DNA from: Myxococcales bacterium UBA5297 | GTDB taxonomy: Bacteria > Myxococcota > Myxococcia > Myxococcales > UBA5297 | Length of the DNA: 50,693 nucleotides | Direction: 5' to 3' | NCBI GenBank assembly: GCA_002408385.1 | Contig: DHSB01000079.1 | Coordinates: 40,288-90,980, forward strand | Part shown: positions 8,085-16,582 of the stretch, in pieces | How positions within the stretch are numbered: position 1 is the first letter of the stretch | Layout: each line of letters opens with the position of its first letter | Notes under the pieces: model-generated | The model's database searches: none | The model's input: only the letters and a program-made list of their open reading frames with translations | What the model was told of the DNA's origin: nothing | Program-made: the position numbers and the translations under genes

Positions 8085-8927
8085 ATGCGCCTACCCGGCA
8101 CGCAGAGGCGTTGGTGGCGGCTGTTTCGCTCTCTCGGCAAGCAGCTCAAGGAGGACGACGTCATCGACGTCGCCGCCGCGGTCACCTTCTTCGGCATCCT
8201 CTCGCTCTTCCCGTTCCTGCTCTTCCTGGTCGCCTTGGCGAGCGTGCTCATCGACGTCTCGACCGCCGAGTCGCTGATCGAATCGCTCGAGCAGATCGCC
8301 CCGGCGGCGGTCACCGACATCCTCGGCGAGCACATCCGCGCCCTGGGCGGGCGCAGCAACACGGGCCTGCTCACCCTCGGCGCGGCGCTCGCGCTCTGGA
8401 CCGCCTCGAACGGCGCGAGGGCCCTGATGCGCGCGCTCAACCGCACCTTCGGCGTCACCGAGAGCCGGCCGTTCTGGAAGACCCGCGGCATCGCCCTGCT
8501 CGTCACGCTCGCCGCCGCGGTGCTCGGGCTGCTCGCCGCGCTGGTCACCGTGGTCACGCCGGTTGTGGTCGAGGCCCTCGGCGGCGGCTGGGTCGGGGTC
8601 CTGGTGCGCGTGCTTCGCATCCCCATCGGCGGCCTGCTCGTCTCGGTCCTATGGGCGCTGCTCTTCTACCTGCTGCCCAACGCCCGCCACACGCTGCGGC
8701 TCTTCTCTCCGGGCTCGGTGGTCGGCGTCGCGCTCTGGTTGCTCGCCTCGTGGGCCTTCTCCTTCTACGTCGCGAGCTTCGGCAACTACGACGCGGTCTA
8801 CGGCGCCATCGGCGGTGTCATCGTCCTGCTGCTCTGGATGCTCCTCTCGGTGCTCGCCTTCCTGCTGGGCGCCGAGATCAATGACCTCGTCTTCAAGCAG
8901 CGCCAGCAGGGCACGCCGAGCGCCTGA
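8085..8927 (+). CDS. YihY/BrkB (UPF0761) inner-membrane protein
   Basis: A 280-residue membrane protein with about six helices in the YihY family order: an N-terminal amphipathic segment with DDVIDVAAAVTFFGILSLFP near residues 26-45, a long helix at 50-65, GLLTLGAALALWTASNGARA near 97-116, a pair at about 140-165 and 185-205, and FYVASFGNYDAVYGAIGGVI near 227-246. The FGNYDAVYGAIGG signature is typical of the family. These proteins are often misnamed ribonuclease BN and have no established biochemical role. It starts 36 bases after the ChaN-like gene, probably in one transcript. Confidence 0.88.
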   Translation: MRLPGTQRRWWRLFRSLGKQLKEDDVIDVAAAVTFFGILSLFPFLLFLVALASVLIDVSTAESLIESLEQIAPAAVTDILGEHIRALGGRSNTGLLTLGAALALWTASNGARALMRALNRTFGVTESRPFWKTRGIALLVTLAAAVLGLLAALVTVVTPVVVEALGGGWVGVLVRVLRIPIGGLLVSVLWALLFYLLPNARHTLRLFSPGSVVGVALWLLASWAFSFYVASFGNYDAVYGAIGGVIVLLLWMLLSVLAFLLGAEINDLVFKQRQQGTPSA

Positions 8928-8952
8928 GCCGCGCCGAGACTTGTCGAGGTCT

Positions 8953-9624
8953 TCAGCCAAAGCGCCCGGCGACAAGCTCATCGAGCAGCGCGACGACGCC
9001 CTCGCCGTCGGGCAAAGCGAGGACACGATCGGCGACGGCTTTGAGCTCCTCGACCGCGTCGGCGACCGCGATCCCGAGCCCGGCGACCTCGAGCATCTCG
9101 CGGTCGTTCTCCGCGTCTCCGACCGCCACCACCTGCGCGAGCTCGACGCCGAGGCTGGCGACCGCGTGCGAGAGCCCGCTCGCCTTGGAGACCGAGGCCG
9201 GCAGCACCATCAGCGAGGCGCGGTTGCGCACCAGGCGCACGTCGAGACCGAGGCGCGCCACCTCCTGCTCGACTACCGAGAGCCAACGCGCCTCGGTGGC
9301 GACGAGCACCTCGCCCTCGGCGACGGCCAGGCCGCGCGCGTCGAGCGCCTGAGCAAGCCGCGGGTCGACCCGCTCTGCCAGCCGCAGGCTGCTGCTTTCG
9401 CCGCGGATGAGCACCGCGCCGTTCTCGGCGACCATCCGATCGAACAAGCTCCTCGCCTCCGGACAGACGCGCTCCAAATCCCAGAGTTGGCGCCCGGTGA
9501 CGAGCACGAGCCCGAAGCCTGCCGCCCGCGCCTGCTCGAGCGCCCGGGTCACCTCGGGCGAGAGCCTGCCGGTGTGCGTAAGCGTCGCGTCGTAGTCGAA
9601 GGCGATGACCAACGGAGCCGTCAC
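8953..9624 (-). CDS. HAD-superfamily phosphatase (Cof/type IIB-like)
   Basis: A 223-residue HAD hydrolase. The nucleophile motif is D10-Y-D12 in IAFDYDATLTH, the Thr motif LVTGRQ is near residue 42, and the Mg-binding motif VGDAENDREML is near 168, with a C2-type cap between. The pattern is that of Cof-type or phosphoglycolate/sucrose-phosphatase-like enzymes acting on small phosphorylated metabolites. It has a GTG start at 9624 with GGAGGAGG upstream, and lies 54 bases after dinB on the same strand. Substrate not determinable. Confidence 0.85.
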   Translation of the reverse strand: MTAPLVIAFDYDATLTHTGRLSPEVTRALEQARAAGFGLVLVTGRQLWDLERVCPEARSLFDRMVAENGAVLIRGESSSLRLAERVDPRLAQALDARGLAVAEGEVLVATEARWLSVVEQEVARLGLDVRLVRNRASLMVLPASVSKASGLSHAVASLGVELAQVVAVGDAENDREMLEVAGLGIAVADAVEELKAVADRVLALPDGEGVVALLDELVAGRFG

Positions 9625-9678
9625 GACGAGCCTCCTCCTTATCTTGCGATGTCCAGCCCCGGGCCGCGCCCGCGGCGC

Positions 9679-10914
9679 CTAGAGCCGCCCCTTGCGCTCG
9701 CCCGGATCGAGCTGCGAGGCGCCCGCGGCCCGGCTCTCCGGGTCCGGGTCGCGCTCGGGCTCCGCCTCGACGAGATCGGCGGTCGTCACCGCCTTGGTGC
9801 CCCAGCGGGCCGCGATGCGATCGAGCGCGGCGTTGAGCGCCTCGGTCTTCCTCGGCCGCGCGCCGAAGAGCGCGAGCTGGCCGCCGCCCGAATGCAGGTC
9901 TTGAGCGCTGACGCCGGTCAGGCGGATCGCGCGGCCCGGCTCGACCCGCTCGAAGAGGGCCGAGGCCTCCCGGTAGAGCGCCTGCCCGTCGTCGGTCGGG
10001 GCCTCGAGCGTCGCGCGGCGGGTGATCACCTCGAAGTCGGAGAACTTCACCTTGAGCTGCACCACGCGCGCCTTCACCCCCGCCCGGCGCAGCCTCCGGC
10101 CGACCCGCAGAGCCTGCGAGTGCAACCGGGCGCGCAGCAGGTCGGGATCGCGAAGGTCCTCCTCGAAGGTGTCCTCGGCGCCCATGCTCTTCGCCTCGCG
10201 GTCCGGGACGACCTGCCGCTCGTCGATGCCGTTGCCGAGGCGCCACAGGTGCGGCCCCAGCGTCCCCAGCCGCCGCTCGAGCCAGGCGGGGTCGCACGCG
10301 GCGACCTCGCCGACCGTGCGCAGCCCGAGCGAGGTGAGCGTCTGCTCGGTCTTGGGCCCCACGCCCCACAAGCGAGAGACCGGCAGCGGCCGCAGGAAGG
10401 CGAGCAGCTCGCCCTCGCGCACCTCGGTCTGCCCGTTGGGCTTGGCGAGGTCGGAGGCGATCTTCGCCGCGAACTTCACCGGGGCGATGCCCGCCGACGA
10501 CGGCAAGCGCACCTCGGCCGCGATGCGGGCGCGAATCCTCCGGGCGATCTCGCCCGGGCTGCCGAAGAGCCCCATCGAGCCCGAGACATCGAGGAAGGCC
10601 TCGTCGAGCGAGAGCGGCTCGATCAAAGGGGTGAAGCTCTCGAAGATGCCGAAGACCTGCTCGCTCGCCTCGGCGTAGGCCTTGAAGCGCGGCGGGACGA
10701 CGACCGCGTGCGGGGCGAGCTTGACCGCGCGGGCCATCGGGATGGCGCTGCGCACGCCGTAGGGCCGCACCTCGTACGAGGCGGCGAGCACGACCCCGCG
10801 CTTCGGGTGCCCGCCGACGATGACCGGCCTGCCCTTGAGCGAGGGGGCGTCGCGCTGCTCGACCGACGCGTAGAAGGCGTCCATGTCGACGTGGATGATG
10901 GCCCGGGTGCTCAC
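9679..10914 (-). CDS. dinB: DNA polymerase IV (Y-family)
   Basis: A translesion polymerase of 411 residues from the GTG at 10914 (a TTG at 10935 would add seven). HVDMDAFYASVEQRDAPSL near residue 6 holds the first metal-binding Asp; SLDEAFLDVSG near residue 100 holds the second acidic pair; the helix-hairpin-helix region (LWGVGPKTEQTLTSLGLRTV) and little-finger domain (SFGAEDTF-type SMGAEDTFEEDL) follow. The last 40 residues are Glu/Asp/Arg-rich and no clear clamp-binding peptide was recognised. Its neighbours do not form a classic SOS operon, and no LexA box was identified. Confidence 0.93.
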   Translation of the reverse strand: MSTRAIIHVDMDAFYASVEQRDAPSLKGRPVIVGGHPKRGVVLAASYEVRPYGVRSAIPMARAVKLAPHAVVVPPRFKAYAEASEQVFGIFESFTPLIEPLSLDEAFLDVSGSMGLFGSPGEIARRIRARIAAEVRLPSSAGIAPVKFAAKIASDLAKPNGQTEVREGELLAFLRPLPVSRLWGVGPKTEQTLTSLGLRTVGEVAACDPAWLERRLGTLGPHLWRLGNGIDERQVVPDREAKSMGAEDTFEEDLRDPDLLRARLHSQALRVGRRLRRAGVKARVVQLKVKFSDFEVITRRATLEAPTDDGQALYREASALFERVEPGRAIRLTGVSAQDLHSGGGQLALFGARPRKTEALNAALDRIAARWGTKAVTTADLVEAEPERDPDPESRAAGASQLDPGERKGRL

Positions 10915-10986
10915 GAAGACGGAGTCTAGCCGCAAGCCACCGCGGTCCGGCTCCAGGCCCGCGCCGGCTCGAACGGCGGCTTCTGC

Positions 10987-11952
10987 CTACCGCTGCGGCC
11001 GGTCGAGCGCCTCGAGGCTTCGCTGCGCCCTGTCGAGGCGCCGCGCAGACTCTCGCGCGGCCTTGCGGCGCTCGGCGGCCGCCGCCCTCGTCTTTTCCCA
11101 TTTCGACCGGGCTTGTTCGGCGGCCCGTCCGGCAAGCTGAGCCTCTCGCTCGAGCTGCCTCGCTCGCATTCCGAGAGCTTCCACCTCACGCTCGAGCGCT
11201 TCGGCTTCGCGTGCCGAGCTCTCCGCTTCACGGGCAGCCAGACCGCGCGCTTGCCGAGCCTGCCGGACGAGCCGGCGCAGCTCGGTTCGCCTTCGCGCCT
11301 GCTCGTCGAAGCCCTCCCTTGCTTCCTCCCTTTGTTTTGCTGGGGGTCGTGGCCGCGCTGGAGCCGCGGCGGCCGGCGCCGTTGCCCGCGAACGCTTGCG
11401 CGAGGTCGGCGCCGGGATCTCGCCGAGCAGCTCGCCAAAGCTCGCCGGCCTCAGTGGCCGGCTGAGCCATCCCCTCGCCGCAAGCCGCCTGTCTGCCTCC
11501 GAAGCGCTCGCCAACGCCCTCAGCGTCTGCCGCACCAGCTCGAGATGGGAAGGCGAGGGGCTGAACCCCGCGCGTTCGAGGATCGACGCCGCGTGTCGGG
11601 TCAACTCGCTCACCAGCGCACGTTCGTGCTTCGAGGCCTCGCGCAGCGCCTCGACTTCGGCGCCCGCGAGGACGCGCCCCTGCGCCTGTCGCAGCGCATC
11701 GCCGGCCCGCACCAAGGCCTGCATCTTCTCCGGACGGAGCCGCGCGAGCTGATCGACGGCCCAGACAGGCACGGTTGGCTTCTTCAGCGCCTTGATCTGA
11801 GCCGCGAGCTGTCGCTTGCCCTCCCGGCGCAAGCGTGCCGAGAGCTCGTCGCGCGCGGCCGTGAACCGGTCGAGCGGCAGCGCGAAGAGCCGGTCTATCT
11901 CCGCTCGCTCGCTCTCGAGCGCGTCGAGGTCGTCGGCCGATCCGCGGTTCAT
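10987..11952 (-). CDS. Coiled-coil protein of unknown function
   Basis: 321 residues from the ATG at 11952, which has GGAGGGGAG upstream. Residues 1-80 contain LDALESERAEIDRLFALPLD and ALKKPTVPVWAVDQLARL, a pattern shared with unnamed actinobacterial and myxobacterial proteins. A helical middle is followed by a long charged Arg/Glu/Ala coiled coil from about residue 190 to the end (REEAREGFDEQARRRTELRR and onward). There is no signal or membrane segment, so it is probably cytoplasmic. It lies 72 bases upstream of dinB and may be co-transcribed. A DNA- or scaffold-related role would be a guess. Confidence 0.7.
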   Translation of the reverse strand: MNRGSADDLDALESERAEIDRLFALPLDRFTAARDELSARLRREGKRQLAAQIKALKKPTVPVWAVDQLARLRPEKMQALVRAGDALRQAQGRVLAGAEVEALREASKHERALVSELTRHAASILERAGFSPSPSHLELVRQTLRALASASEADRRLAARGWLSRPLRPASFGELLGEIPAPTSRKRSRATAPAAAAPARPRPPAKQREEAREGFDEQARRRTELRRLVRQARQARGLAAREAESSAREAEALEREVEALGMRARQLEREAQLAGRAAEQARSKWEKTRAAAAERRKAARESARRLDRAQRSLEALDRPQR

Positions 11953-12001
11953 TCGCGGGCTCCCCTCCGAGAAACGTCGGCGCATCGCGCGCGGACTCGC
12001 G

Positions 12002-12484
12002 TCAGCCTGGAGCCCTGGGCGTCGGCTCGCCTCTCGCCGCGGGAGCCTGGCGCACGGTGAGCACCGGGCAGGGCGCGTGACGCACCACCCGCTCGGCGGT
12101 CGAACCGACGAGCATCCGATGCACGGCGGTGCGCCCGTGCGTGCCCATCACGATCAGATCGCACGCCTGCTCCTCGGCGAAGCGGACGATCTCCGCGTAA
12201 GCGACGCCCGAGGCCGCGTGCGTGGTCACCTCAGGAGCGCCCAGGCCCAGCGCCTCGCTCTTCCACTCGCCGAGGAGCCCGACGACGGCCTTGATGAGCC
12301 TGTCGAGAGGCGAGCGTCCTCTGTAGATGACCGCCTCCGGCGTCGCGACGCCCGGGAGTTGATAGGCGTGCAGCAGCACCAGCTCGGCGCCCAAGCGCTT
12401 TGCCAAGTCGGCGGCGACCCGCATCGCGTCGCGTGAAGGCTCCGAGAAGTCGATGGGACAGACGATCCGCCGCCACTCGAGCAT
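12002..12484 (-). CDS. Universal stress protein (UspA family)
   Basis: 160 residues from the ATG at 12484, with GGGGGAG upstream. It has the single UspA domain: RRIVCPIDFSEPSRDAMRVA at the N-terminus with the nucleotide-contacting Asp, and the G-x2-G-x9-G-S ATP-binding motif in GTHGRTAVHRMLVGSTAERV near residues 122-141, ending CPVLTVR. It is therefore probably an ATP-binding type. It lies 49 bases upstream of the coiled-coil gene and 83 bases after a 69-residue unknown gene. Confidence 0.9.
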   Translation of the reverse strand: MLEWRRIVCPIDFSEPSRDAMRVAADLAKRLGAELVLLHAYQLPGVATPEAVIYRGRSPLDRLIKAVVGLLGEWKSEALGLGAPEVTTHAASGVAYAEIVRFAEEQACDLIVMGTHGRTAVHRMLVGSTAERVVRHAPCPVLTVRQAPAARGEPTPRAPG

Positions 12485-12567
12485 CGGCCGGCGCTCCCCC
12501 TCGCGAGCGCTTCTCCTCAGGACAAGATGGGCATCTGCAAGCGGGCCGAAGCAAGGGCAGCCTTGTC

Positions 12568-12777
12568 CTAGCCCTGCCCCGTCAGCGCTCGGTCGTCGGG
12601 AAGGCTTGCCAGATTGCGCCACAACCAGTCGGACTCGAGCGGGCTCAGATCGAAGCGCAGGCACGCCTCGTCGATGACCTTGGCGAGCTTCTCCTGCGGA
12701 GAGTCGCGGCGCCGGTCGCTTATCCAGAGAACGGCCCGGCGCAGCGACTCACCCGCGGGAAGAACGGCCTGGCTCAC
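12568..12777 (-). CDS. Small conserved-looking protein, unknown
   Basis: The best start is GTG at 12777, with GAGGTG seven bases before it, giving 69 residues: a short N-terminus, SLRRAVLWISDRRRDSPQ, then LAKVIDEACLRFDLSPLESD and WLWRNL. It looks like a compact helical protein with realistic amino-acid composition, unlike the shadow frames around it. Longer in-frame extensions to 12879 have poor composition. It lies on the same strand as the universal stress protein. Family not recognised. Confidence 0.5.
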   Translation of the reverse strand: MSQAVLPAGESLRRAVLWISDRRRDSPQEKLAKVIDEACLRFDLSPLESDWLWRNLASLPDDRALTGQG

Positions 12778-13019
12778 GGTGCCCACCTCAGATGCCGCAG
12801 AAGCCCGCGACAGCCTGTCTCGAGCCCCAAGCGCCACTGCGAGCCCACGAGTCAGGGATGCGCCCGGGCGGGCAGTCACCTCCCGAAGAGCACCGGCTCG
12901 CCAGAGTGCCCTTCAGCCAGATTTTGCGTCCCGCGGGAGAAAATCGCCAAGCAACCGGTTATAACCGCACCGCTTCGCAGGTCCTTGGGGCGAAGCCCGA
13001 TTCCCAGAAAGGCAAGCAA

Positions 13020-13688
13020 ATGCACAAGACGCTCCTCACCTCTGCGCTCGTCCTGGCCATGACGGCCGGCAGTGCCTTGGCGGCCAAGCCGCTGAAGACC
13101 GAAGAGGACAAGACTCTCTATGCGCTCGGCCTGTCGGTCGGTCAGAGCCTGAAGACCTTCTCGCTCACCCCCGCCGAGCTCGAGCGGGTCAAGGAGGGCA
13201 TGTCCGACGCGGTCACCGGCGCCAAGCCGAAGGTCGAAATCCAGGACTACATGTCCAAGCTCAACGAGCTGGCCAAGGCGCGCCAAACCGCCGCCTCGGG
13301 GCTCGAGAAGAAGAAGGGCGAGGAGTACGCGGCCAAGGCCGCCAAGGAGAAGGGCGCGGTCAAGACCGAGTCCGGCCTCGTCTTCAAGGAGCTGACGGCC
13401 GGCAAGGGCGAGTCGCCCAAGGCCACCGACCAGGTGAAGGTCCACTACCGCGGCACCCTCATCGACGGCACCGAGTTCGACAGCTCCTACAAGCGCAACG
13501 AGCCGGCGACCTTCCCGCTCAATGGCGTGATCCCCTGCTGGACCGAGGGCGTTCAGAAGATGCAGCCAGGCGGCAAGGCCAAGCTGGTCTGCCCCTCGTC
13601 GATCGCCTATGGCGATCGCGGCCGCCCGTCCATCCCCGGCGGCGCGACGCTCGTCTTCGAGGTCGAGCTGCTCGAGATCGTCAAGTAG
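13020..13688 (+). CDS. FKBP-type peptidyl-prolyl isomerase, periplasmic (Mip/FkpA-like)
   Basis: 222 residues: a signal peptide (MHKTLLTSALVLAMTAGSALA), an N-terminal helical FKBP_N dimerisation region (DKTLYALGLSVGQSLKTFSL, about residues 28-110), then the FKBP domain (about 120-222) with VKVHYRGTLIDGTEFDSSY, FPLNGVIPCWTEGVQKMQPG and IAYGDRGRPSIPGGATLVFE. Most family active-site aromatics are in place: Y, F, D, V-I, W, Y. The GQSL of the N-domain is also canonical. It catalyses proline isomerisation and chaperones envelope proteins. AGAAAGG lies upstream and a strong terminator follows, so it is probably monocistronic. Confidence 0.93.
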   Translation: MHKTLLTSALVLAMTAGSALAAKPLKTEEDKTLYALGLSVGQSLKTFSLTPAELERVKEGMSDAVTGAKPKVEIQDYMSKLNELAKARQTAASGLEKKKGEEYAAKAAKEKGAVKTESGLVFKELTAGKGESPKATDQVKVHYRGTLIDGTEFDSSYKRNEPATFPLNGVIPCWTEGVQKMQPGGKAKLVCPSSIAYGDRGRPSIPGGATLVFEVELLEIVK

Positions 13689-13698
13689 CCAGCCCCTC

Positions 13699-13737
13699 GC
13701 CTCTCCTCCCGCTCTCCAGGAGAGCGGGAGGAGAGGC
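13699..13737 (+). terminator. Rho-independent terminator of the FKBP gene
   Basis: A perfect 19-bp inverted repeat (13699-13717 with 13719-13737) is followed by CGGTTTTA, ten bases after the stop codon. Confidence 0.9.
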
Positions 13738-13777
13738 CGGTTTTACTCGCCGCTTGCCGGAAACCTAGAATCCGGCC

Positions 13778-14494
13778 ATGCGAACTCCCCTCCCTCTCGC
13801 AGCGGCGGCAGCAGCAGTCTCTCTCCTCGGCGCGGCGAGCGCTCACGCGGCGACCGAGAAGGTCCCCATCGACCTTGGCCTCGGTCCGGCCGCCTACCAT
13901 TTCTTCGGCGCAATCGGCGACGACCAGCCGGTCCACTTCGGGCTGAAGATCTCGCTCGAGGCGGTCATCGACCAGAAGATGATTCGCCGCAACCAGCGCA
14001 AGGTGCCGGCGAATTACCGCAAGATGGCCCGGGGCATGGACGAGGTGCGCTATTCGCCCTCGGTCTTCATCCCGGACGCGCTGATCATCTCGCCGAAGTA
14101 CAAGGACACCGGGATCTACGGGATCACCTGGCGCCCGCTGGGCCTCGGGTTGCCGCTGCTCACCGGGAAGGTGCGCCTCTCATTGGGCGCAGGGCTGCTG
14201 CTCACCTACGCCTTCATCCACACCGATCTCGATGACGATCTGCCGCCCGGCGCGCCCGCGCCGTCGGTACGCGACACCCACTTCCTCCGCCCCGGCCTCG
14301 ACCTGGGCGCCGAGCTGGAGATAGCCCTCACCCAGAGCTTCCTGATCAGCCTGGGCTGGTCCTCCGGCCTCTACGTGCCGCAGACCCTCGGCAGCTTTGG
14401 CATGGACCTGACCAAGCTCGACGAGTCGCTCTGGCACGTCGGCCAGGCCTTCTTGCAGCTTCACTTCCGGTTCCCGTACGCGGTCAAGCTGTAG
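13778..14494 (+). CDS. Secreted envelope protein, probable outer-membrane beta-barrel
   Basis: 238 residues with an Ala-rich signal peptide (cleavage near AHAATEK). The mature protein has alternating patterns (VHFGLKISLEAVIDQKM, GKVRLSLGAGLLLTYAFIHT, LDLGAELEIALTQSFLISLG) and ends LQLHFRFPYAVKL, which suits an outer-membrane barrel, though the last residue is Leu rather than Phe. It is isolated between two terminators. No named family is recognised. Confidence 0.75.
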   Translation: MRTPLPLAAAAAAVSLLGAASAHAATEKVPIDLGLGPAAYHFFGAIGDDQPVHFGLKISLEAVIDQKMIRRNQRKVPANYRKMARGMDEVRYSPSVFIPDALIISPKYKDTGIYGITWRPLGLGLPLLTGKVRLSLGAGLLLTYAFIHTDLDDDLPPGAPAPSVRDTHFLRPGLDLGAELEIALTQSFLISLGWSSGLYVPQTLGSFGMDLTKLDESLWHVGQAFLQLHFRFPYAVKL

Positions 14495-14520
14495 AGACCA
14501 GCTCCGCAGAGAGGCCGATC

Positions 14521-14554
14521 GCGCCACGCAGGCCGCCGGGACCGCAGCGGTCCC
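14521..14554 (+). terminator. Repeat-borne terminator (34-bp element, copy 1)
   Basis: The element ends in GGGACCG-CAG-CGGTCCC (7-bp stem, 14538-14554) followed by TTTCTCTTT, 27 bases after the previous stop. The 34-bp element recurs at 15277-15310 with two mismatches, again just after a stop codon; a partial copy lies near 14591. Confidence 0.75.
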
Positions 14555-14801
14555 TTTCTCTTTCGGGGAAAAGGCCAAACCCGGAGACAGGCGATCGCGC
14601 TACGCGGCCCGCGCGATGCGGTGAGGCGGGCGCGCCCGCCTCGGTGTCCAGAGAGCCGCGTCACCGACGGACCCGAACCGCTTCACCAAGCGCTGCCAGA
14701 CAACCGGCCCGAATCGTTCCGGGGCGCGTGCGGCTCTCATCGACCAAGAGAGCTCGAGCACGCGATTGCCGGGGACGACCGGCAGTCAGGGAGGATCTTC
14801 G
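14555..14801. other. Intergenic region with a 20-bp perfect palindrome
   Basis: No gene is visible. It holds a partial second copy of the 34-bp element near 14591-14608 and the palindrome GAGGCGGGCGCGCCCGCCTC at 14623-14642, a possible protein-binding or cruciform site. Confidence 0.45.
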
Positions 14802-15251
14802 ATGGCCTACGGACCTGAGCTGACGATTACTTTTCCAGGCGGCAAGCGGGTCGACGCCGAGTTTTCGGGCAGGCTCATCTCCACCGACCAATCGAGAGCG
14901 GCCGGCGGAGAAGGCAGCGCGCCCGAGCCCTTCTCGCTCTTCCTCGCCTCCATCGGCACCTGCGCGGGCATCTACGTCTTGAGCTTCTGCCAGGCACGCA
15001 ACCTGCCGACCGAAGGGATTCGCCTGACGCAGCGGCCCGACTTCGACCCTGCCACGCGCGCGCTCAGCCTCGTCCACCTCGACATCCACGTGCCGCCGAG
15101 CTTCCCCGCGAAGTACCGCGATGCGCTGGTGCGCGCGGCCGACGGCTGTGCCGTGAAGAAGGCCATTCAGGCGCAGCCCGAGTTCTCGGTGCGCACGGTG
15201 GTCGATGACGAGTCGAGAGTCGAGAGTCTCCAGTCCAACGCGGGGAGCTGA
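14802..15251 (+). CDS. OsmC family protein
   Basis: 149 residues from the ATG at 14802, with GGGAGG upstream. It carries the two conserved cysteines of OsmC/YhfA-type proteins: one in LASIGTCAGIYVLSFCQ near residue 52 and one in AADGCAVKKAI near 118, plus EPFSLFLASIGTC typical of the fold. Ohr/OsmC proteins are thiol peroxidases for organic hydroperoxides; the broader group also includes members of unknown role. The cysteine spacing fits a resolving pair, so peroxidase activity is plausible. It stands alone between repeats. Confidence 0.87.
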   Translation: MAYGPELTITFPGGKRVDAEFSGRLISTDQSRAAGGEGSAPEPFSLFLASIGTCAGIYVLSFCQARNLPTEGIRLTQRPDFDPATRALSLVHLDIHVPPSFPAKYRDALVRAADGCAVKKAIQAQPEFSVRTVVDDESRVESLQSNAGS

Positions 15252-15276
15252 AGAACTCAGCCCATCTTCTTCATGC

Positions 15277-15310
15277 GCGCCACGCAGGCCGCCGGGACGG
15301 CGGCGGTCCC
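15277..15310 (+). repeat. 34-bp element, copy 2
   Basis: Matches 14521-14554 at 32 of 34 positions and lies 25 bases after the OsmC stop. The two changes shorten the hairpin (GGGAC...GTCCC) and there is no U-tract, so it may no longer terminate. Confidence 0.65.
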
Positions 15311-15337
15311 CGCCTCGCGCGATACGCACAGAAGATC

Positions 15338-15356
15338 TTCCCGACACCTCTTGACC
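15338..15356 (+). repeat. 19-bp exact repeat, copy c
   Basis: TTCCCGACACCTCTTGACC, identical to 6783-6801. Confidence 0.6.
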
Positions 15357-15451
15357 TCTGCGCCGTCGCACGACCGCTGCGCCGGGGTGCAGGAAGCTGA
15401 AAGCCGGCTTGTCGCCCGGGCGCCGGGCGCAAGTGAGCGGGGAAGCCCGAC

Positions 15452-15472
15452 GGGCGCATCGGCGATGCGCCC
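15452..15472. repeat. Perfect hairpin GGGCGCATC / GATGCGCCC
   Basis: A 9-bp stem with a GGC loop sharing its stem sequence with 4071-4090. It lies 73 bases before the HAD gene start, in a spot where it could affect that gene's mRNA or be a mobile hairpin. Confidence 0.5.
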
Positions 15473-15544
15473 CTCGCTGCCCTGAGCCTTCGGGCAAACC
15501 GCGGCTGTCGACTCGCGACTGGCGGCTGTAGGCTCCCAACCCTC

Positions 15545-16207
15545 GTGGCTCGCTCTCAACAACCCGCTGTCCTCTTCGACCTCGGCAACGTCCTGGTGCG
15601 GCTCGACATGGAGCGCGGCCTCGAGCACCTGCGGCGCCTCGCGCCGACGAACGCGCCGGTTTCGCTCGACCTGGCCCGCACCTTCTTCTCCGAGGCCTCG
15701 CTCGCCTGCAACCGCGGTGAGCTGGCCCCCGAGCGCTTTCTCGAGACGCTCGCCCGCGACCTGCACCTCCCGGACGCCTCGCTCGACACGCTGGCGGCTG
15801 CCTGGTGCGACATCTTCACGCGTTGGCAAGAGATGGAGTCTGTCGCCGAGCGCGTGCTCGCCGCCGGGCACGCGGCCTTCCTGCTCTCGAACACCGACCC
15901 TCTGCACCACGCGTGGCTGAGCGCGCGCCTTCCGGTGCTGCGCCAGATGAGCGGGGTCTTCCTCTCCTTTGAAAACGGTCTGCTCAAGCCCGACCCTGCC
16001 TTCTTCCTCGAGGCGTTGCGGCGCTTCGAGCTCGACGCAAGCCGATGCGTCTTCCTCGACGACAGGCCCGAGAACGTCGAGTCGGCTCGAAGCGTCGGCA
16101 TCCGCGCCCGCGTCGTCCGCGGCGATCACCGGGAGGTCCTCGAGTTCCTTCGCGAAAACGAGGTGGCCCTCGAGCCACCTCGCCCGCAACGGCAACCGAG
16201 CCGCTGA
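15545..16207 (+). CDS. HAD-superfamily hydrolase, subfamily IA (YihX-like)
   Basis: 220 residues from a GTG start. Motifs: FDLGNVLVRLD with nucleophile D12, a helical cap (about 20-90), FLLSNTDPLHHAW near 117, the Lys motif GLLKPDPAFFLEAL near 148, and CVFLDDRPENVESARSVG near 172. The DLGNV pattern, in which Gly replaces the usual second Asp, and FLDDRPENV match YihX-type sugar-phosphate phosphatases. Substrate uncertain. The ribosome-binding site is weak; a GTG start is chosen because the family N-terminus begins just after it. Confidence 0.85.
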   Translation: MARSQQPAVLFDLGNVLVRLDMERGLEHLRRLAPTNAPVSLDLARTFFSEASLACNRGELAPERFLETLARDLHLPDASLDTLAAAWCDIFTRWQEMESVAERVLAAGHAAFLLSNTDPLHHAWLSARLPVLRQMSGVFLSFENGLLKPDPAFFLEALRRFELDASRCVFLDDRPENVESARSVGIRARVVRGDHREVLEFLRENEVALEPPRPQRQPSR

Positions 16208-16225
16208 TGAGCACCCTTCGCGCGA

Positions 16226-16582
16226 CTACGTGGTCCCACCCTGCCCGGTGACTGGTGGACCGGCTGGCACTGCGCGCAGCCGCGCGGCACGCCGGTTCCA
16301 GCACACGGCGAAGACGAGCCTGAAAATGATGAAGAACAACCCGGTCGTCGCGCCCACACCCGTGCTGAGGTACCGGACCACCGTTGTCGGCTCCCAGGAC
16401 CCGAGCATGAACAGACTCACGATCCCGAGCAGCGCCCCCGGCAGCGGCGCGAAGGCGAGCGCGATGGTAGCGACCCGCATCGTGGTCAAGTCCTCGTGAC
16501 GCGCTGGCCTCAGCCGCAGAAACGGCCACCAGCTCCAGTCCAGGTCATTCAAGCGATTGACGAAGTCACCGAGTGCGCTCAT
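16226..16582 (-). CDS. Small membrane protein, unknown
   Basis: 118 residues from the ATG at 16582. An N-terminal NRLNDLDWSWWPFLRLRP segment precedes two hydrophobic helices (IALAFAPLPGALLGIVSLFM, about 43-62, and TGVGATTGLFFIIFRLVFAV, about 75-94) and a basic C-terminal tail. The realistic composition and Trp-rich start argue for a real gene. It converges with the HAD gene 18 bases away. Family not recognised. Confidence 0.65.
   Translation of the reverse strand: MSALGDFVNRLNDLDWSWWPFLRLRPARHEDLTTMRVATIALAFAPLPGALLGIVSLFMLGSWEPTTVVRYLSTGVGATTGLFFIIFRLVFAVCWNRRAARLRAVPAGPPVTGQGGTT

Noticed and set aside
8563..10929. A 788-codon plus-strand open frame opposite dinB
   Set aside because: Shadow of the minus-strand HAD and dinB genes, which have full motif sets.
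14623..14642. Operator for a regulator at the 20-bp palindrome
   Set aside because: It is a perfect palindrome, but no promoter or regulator gene adjoins it, so only its presence is reported.
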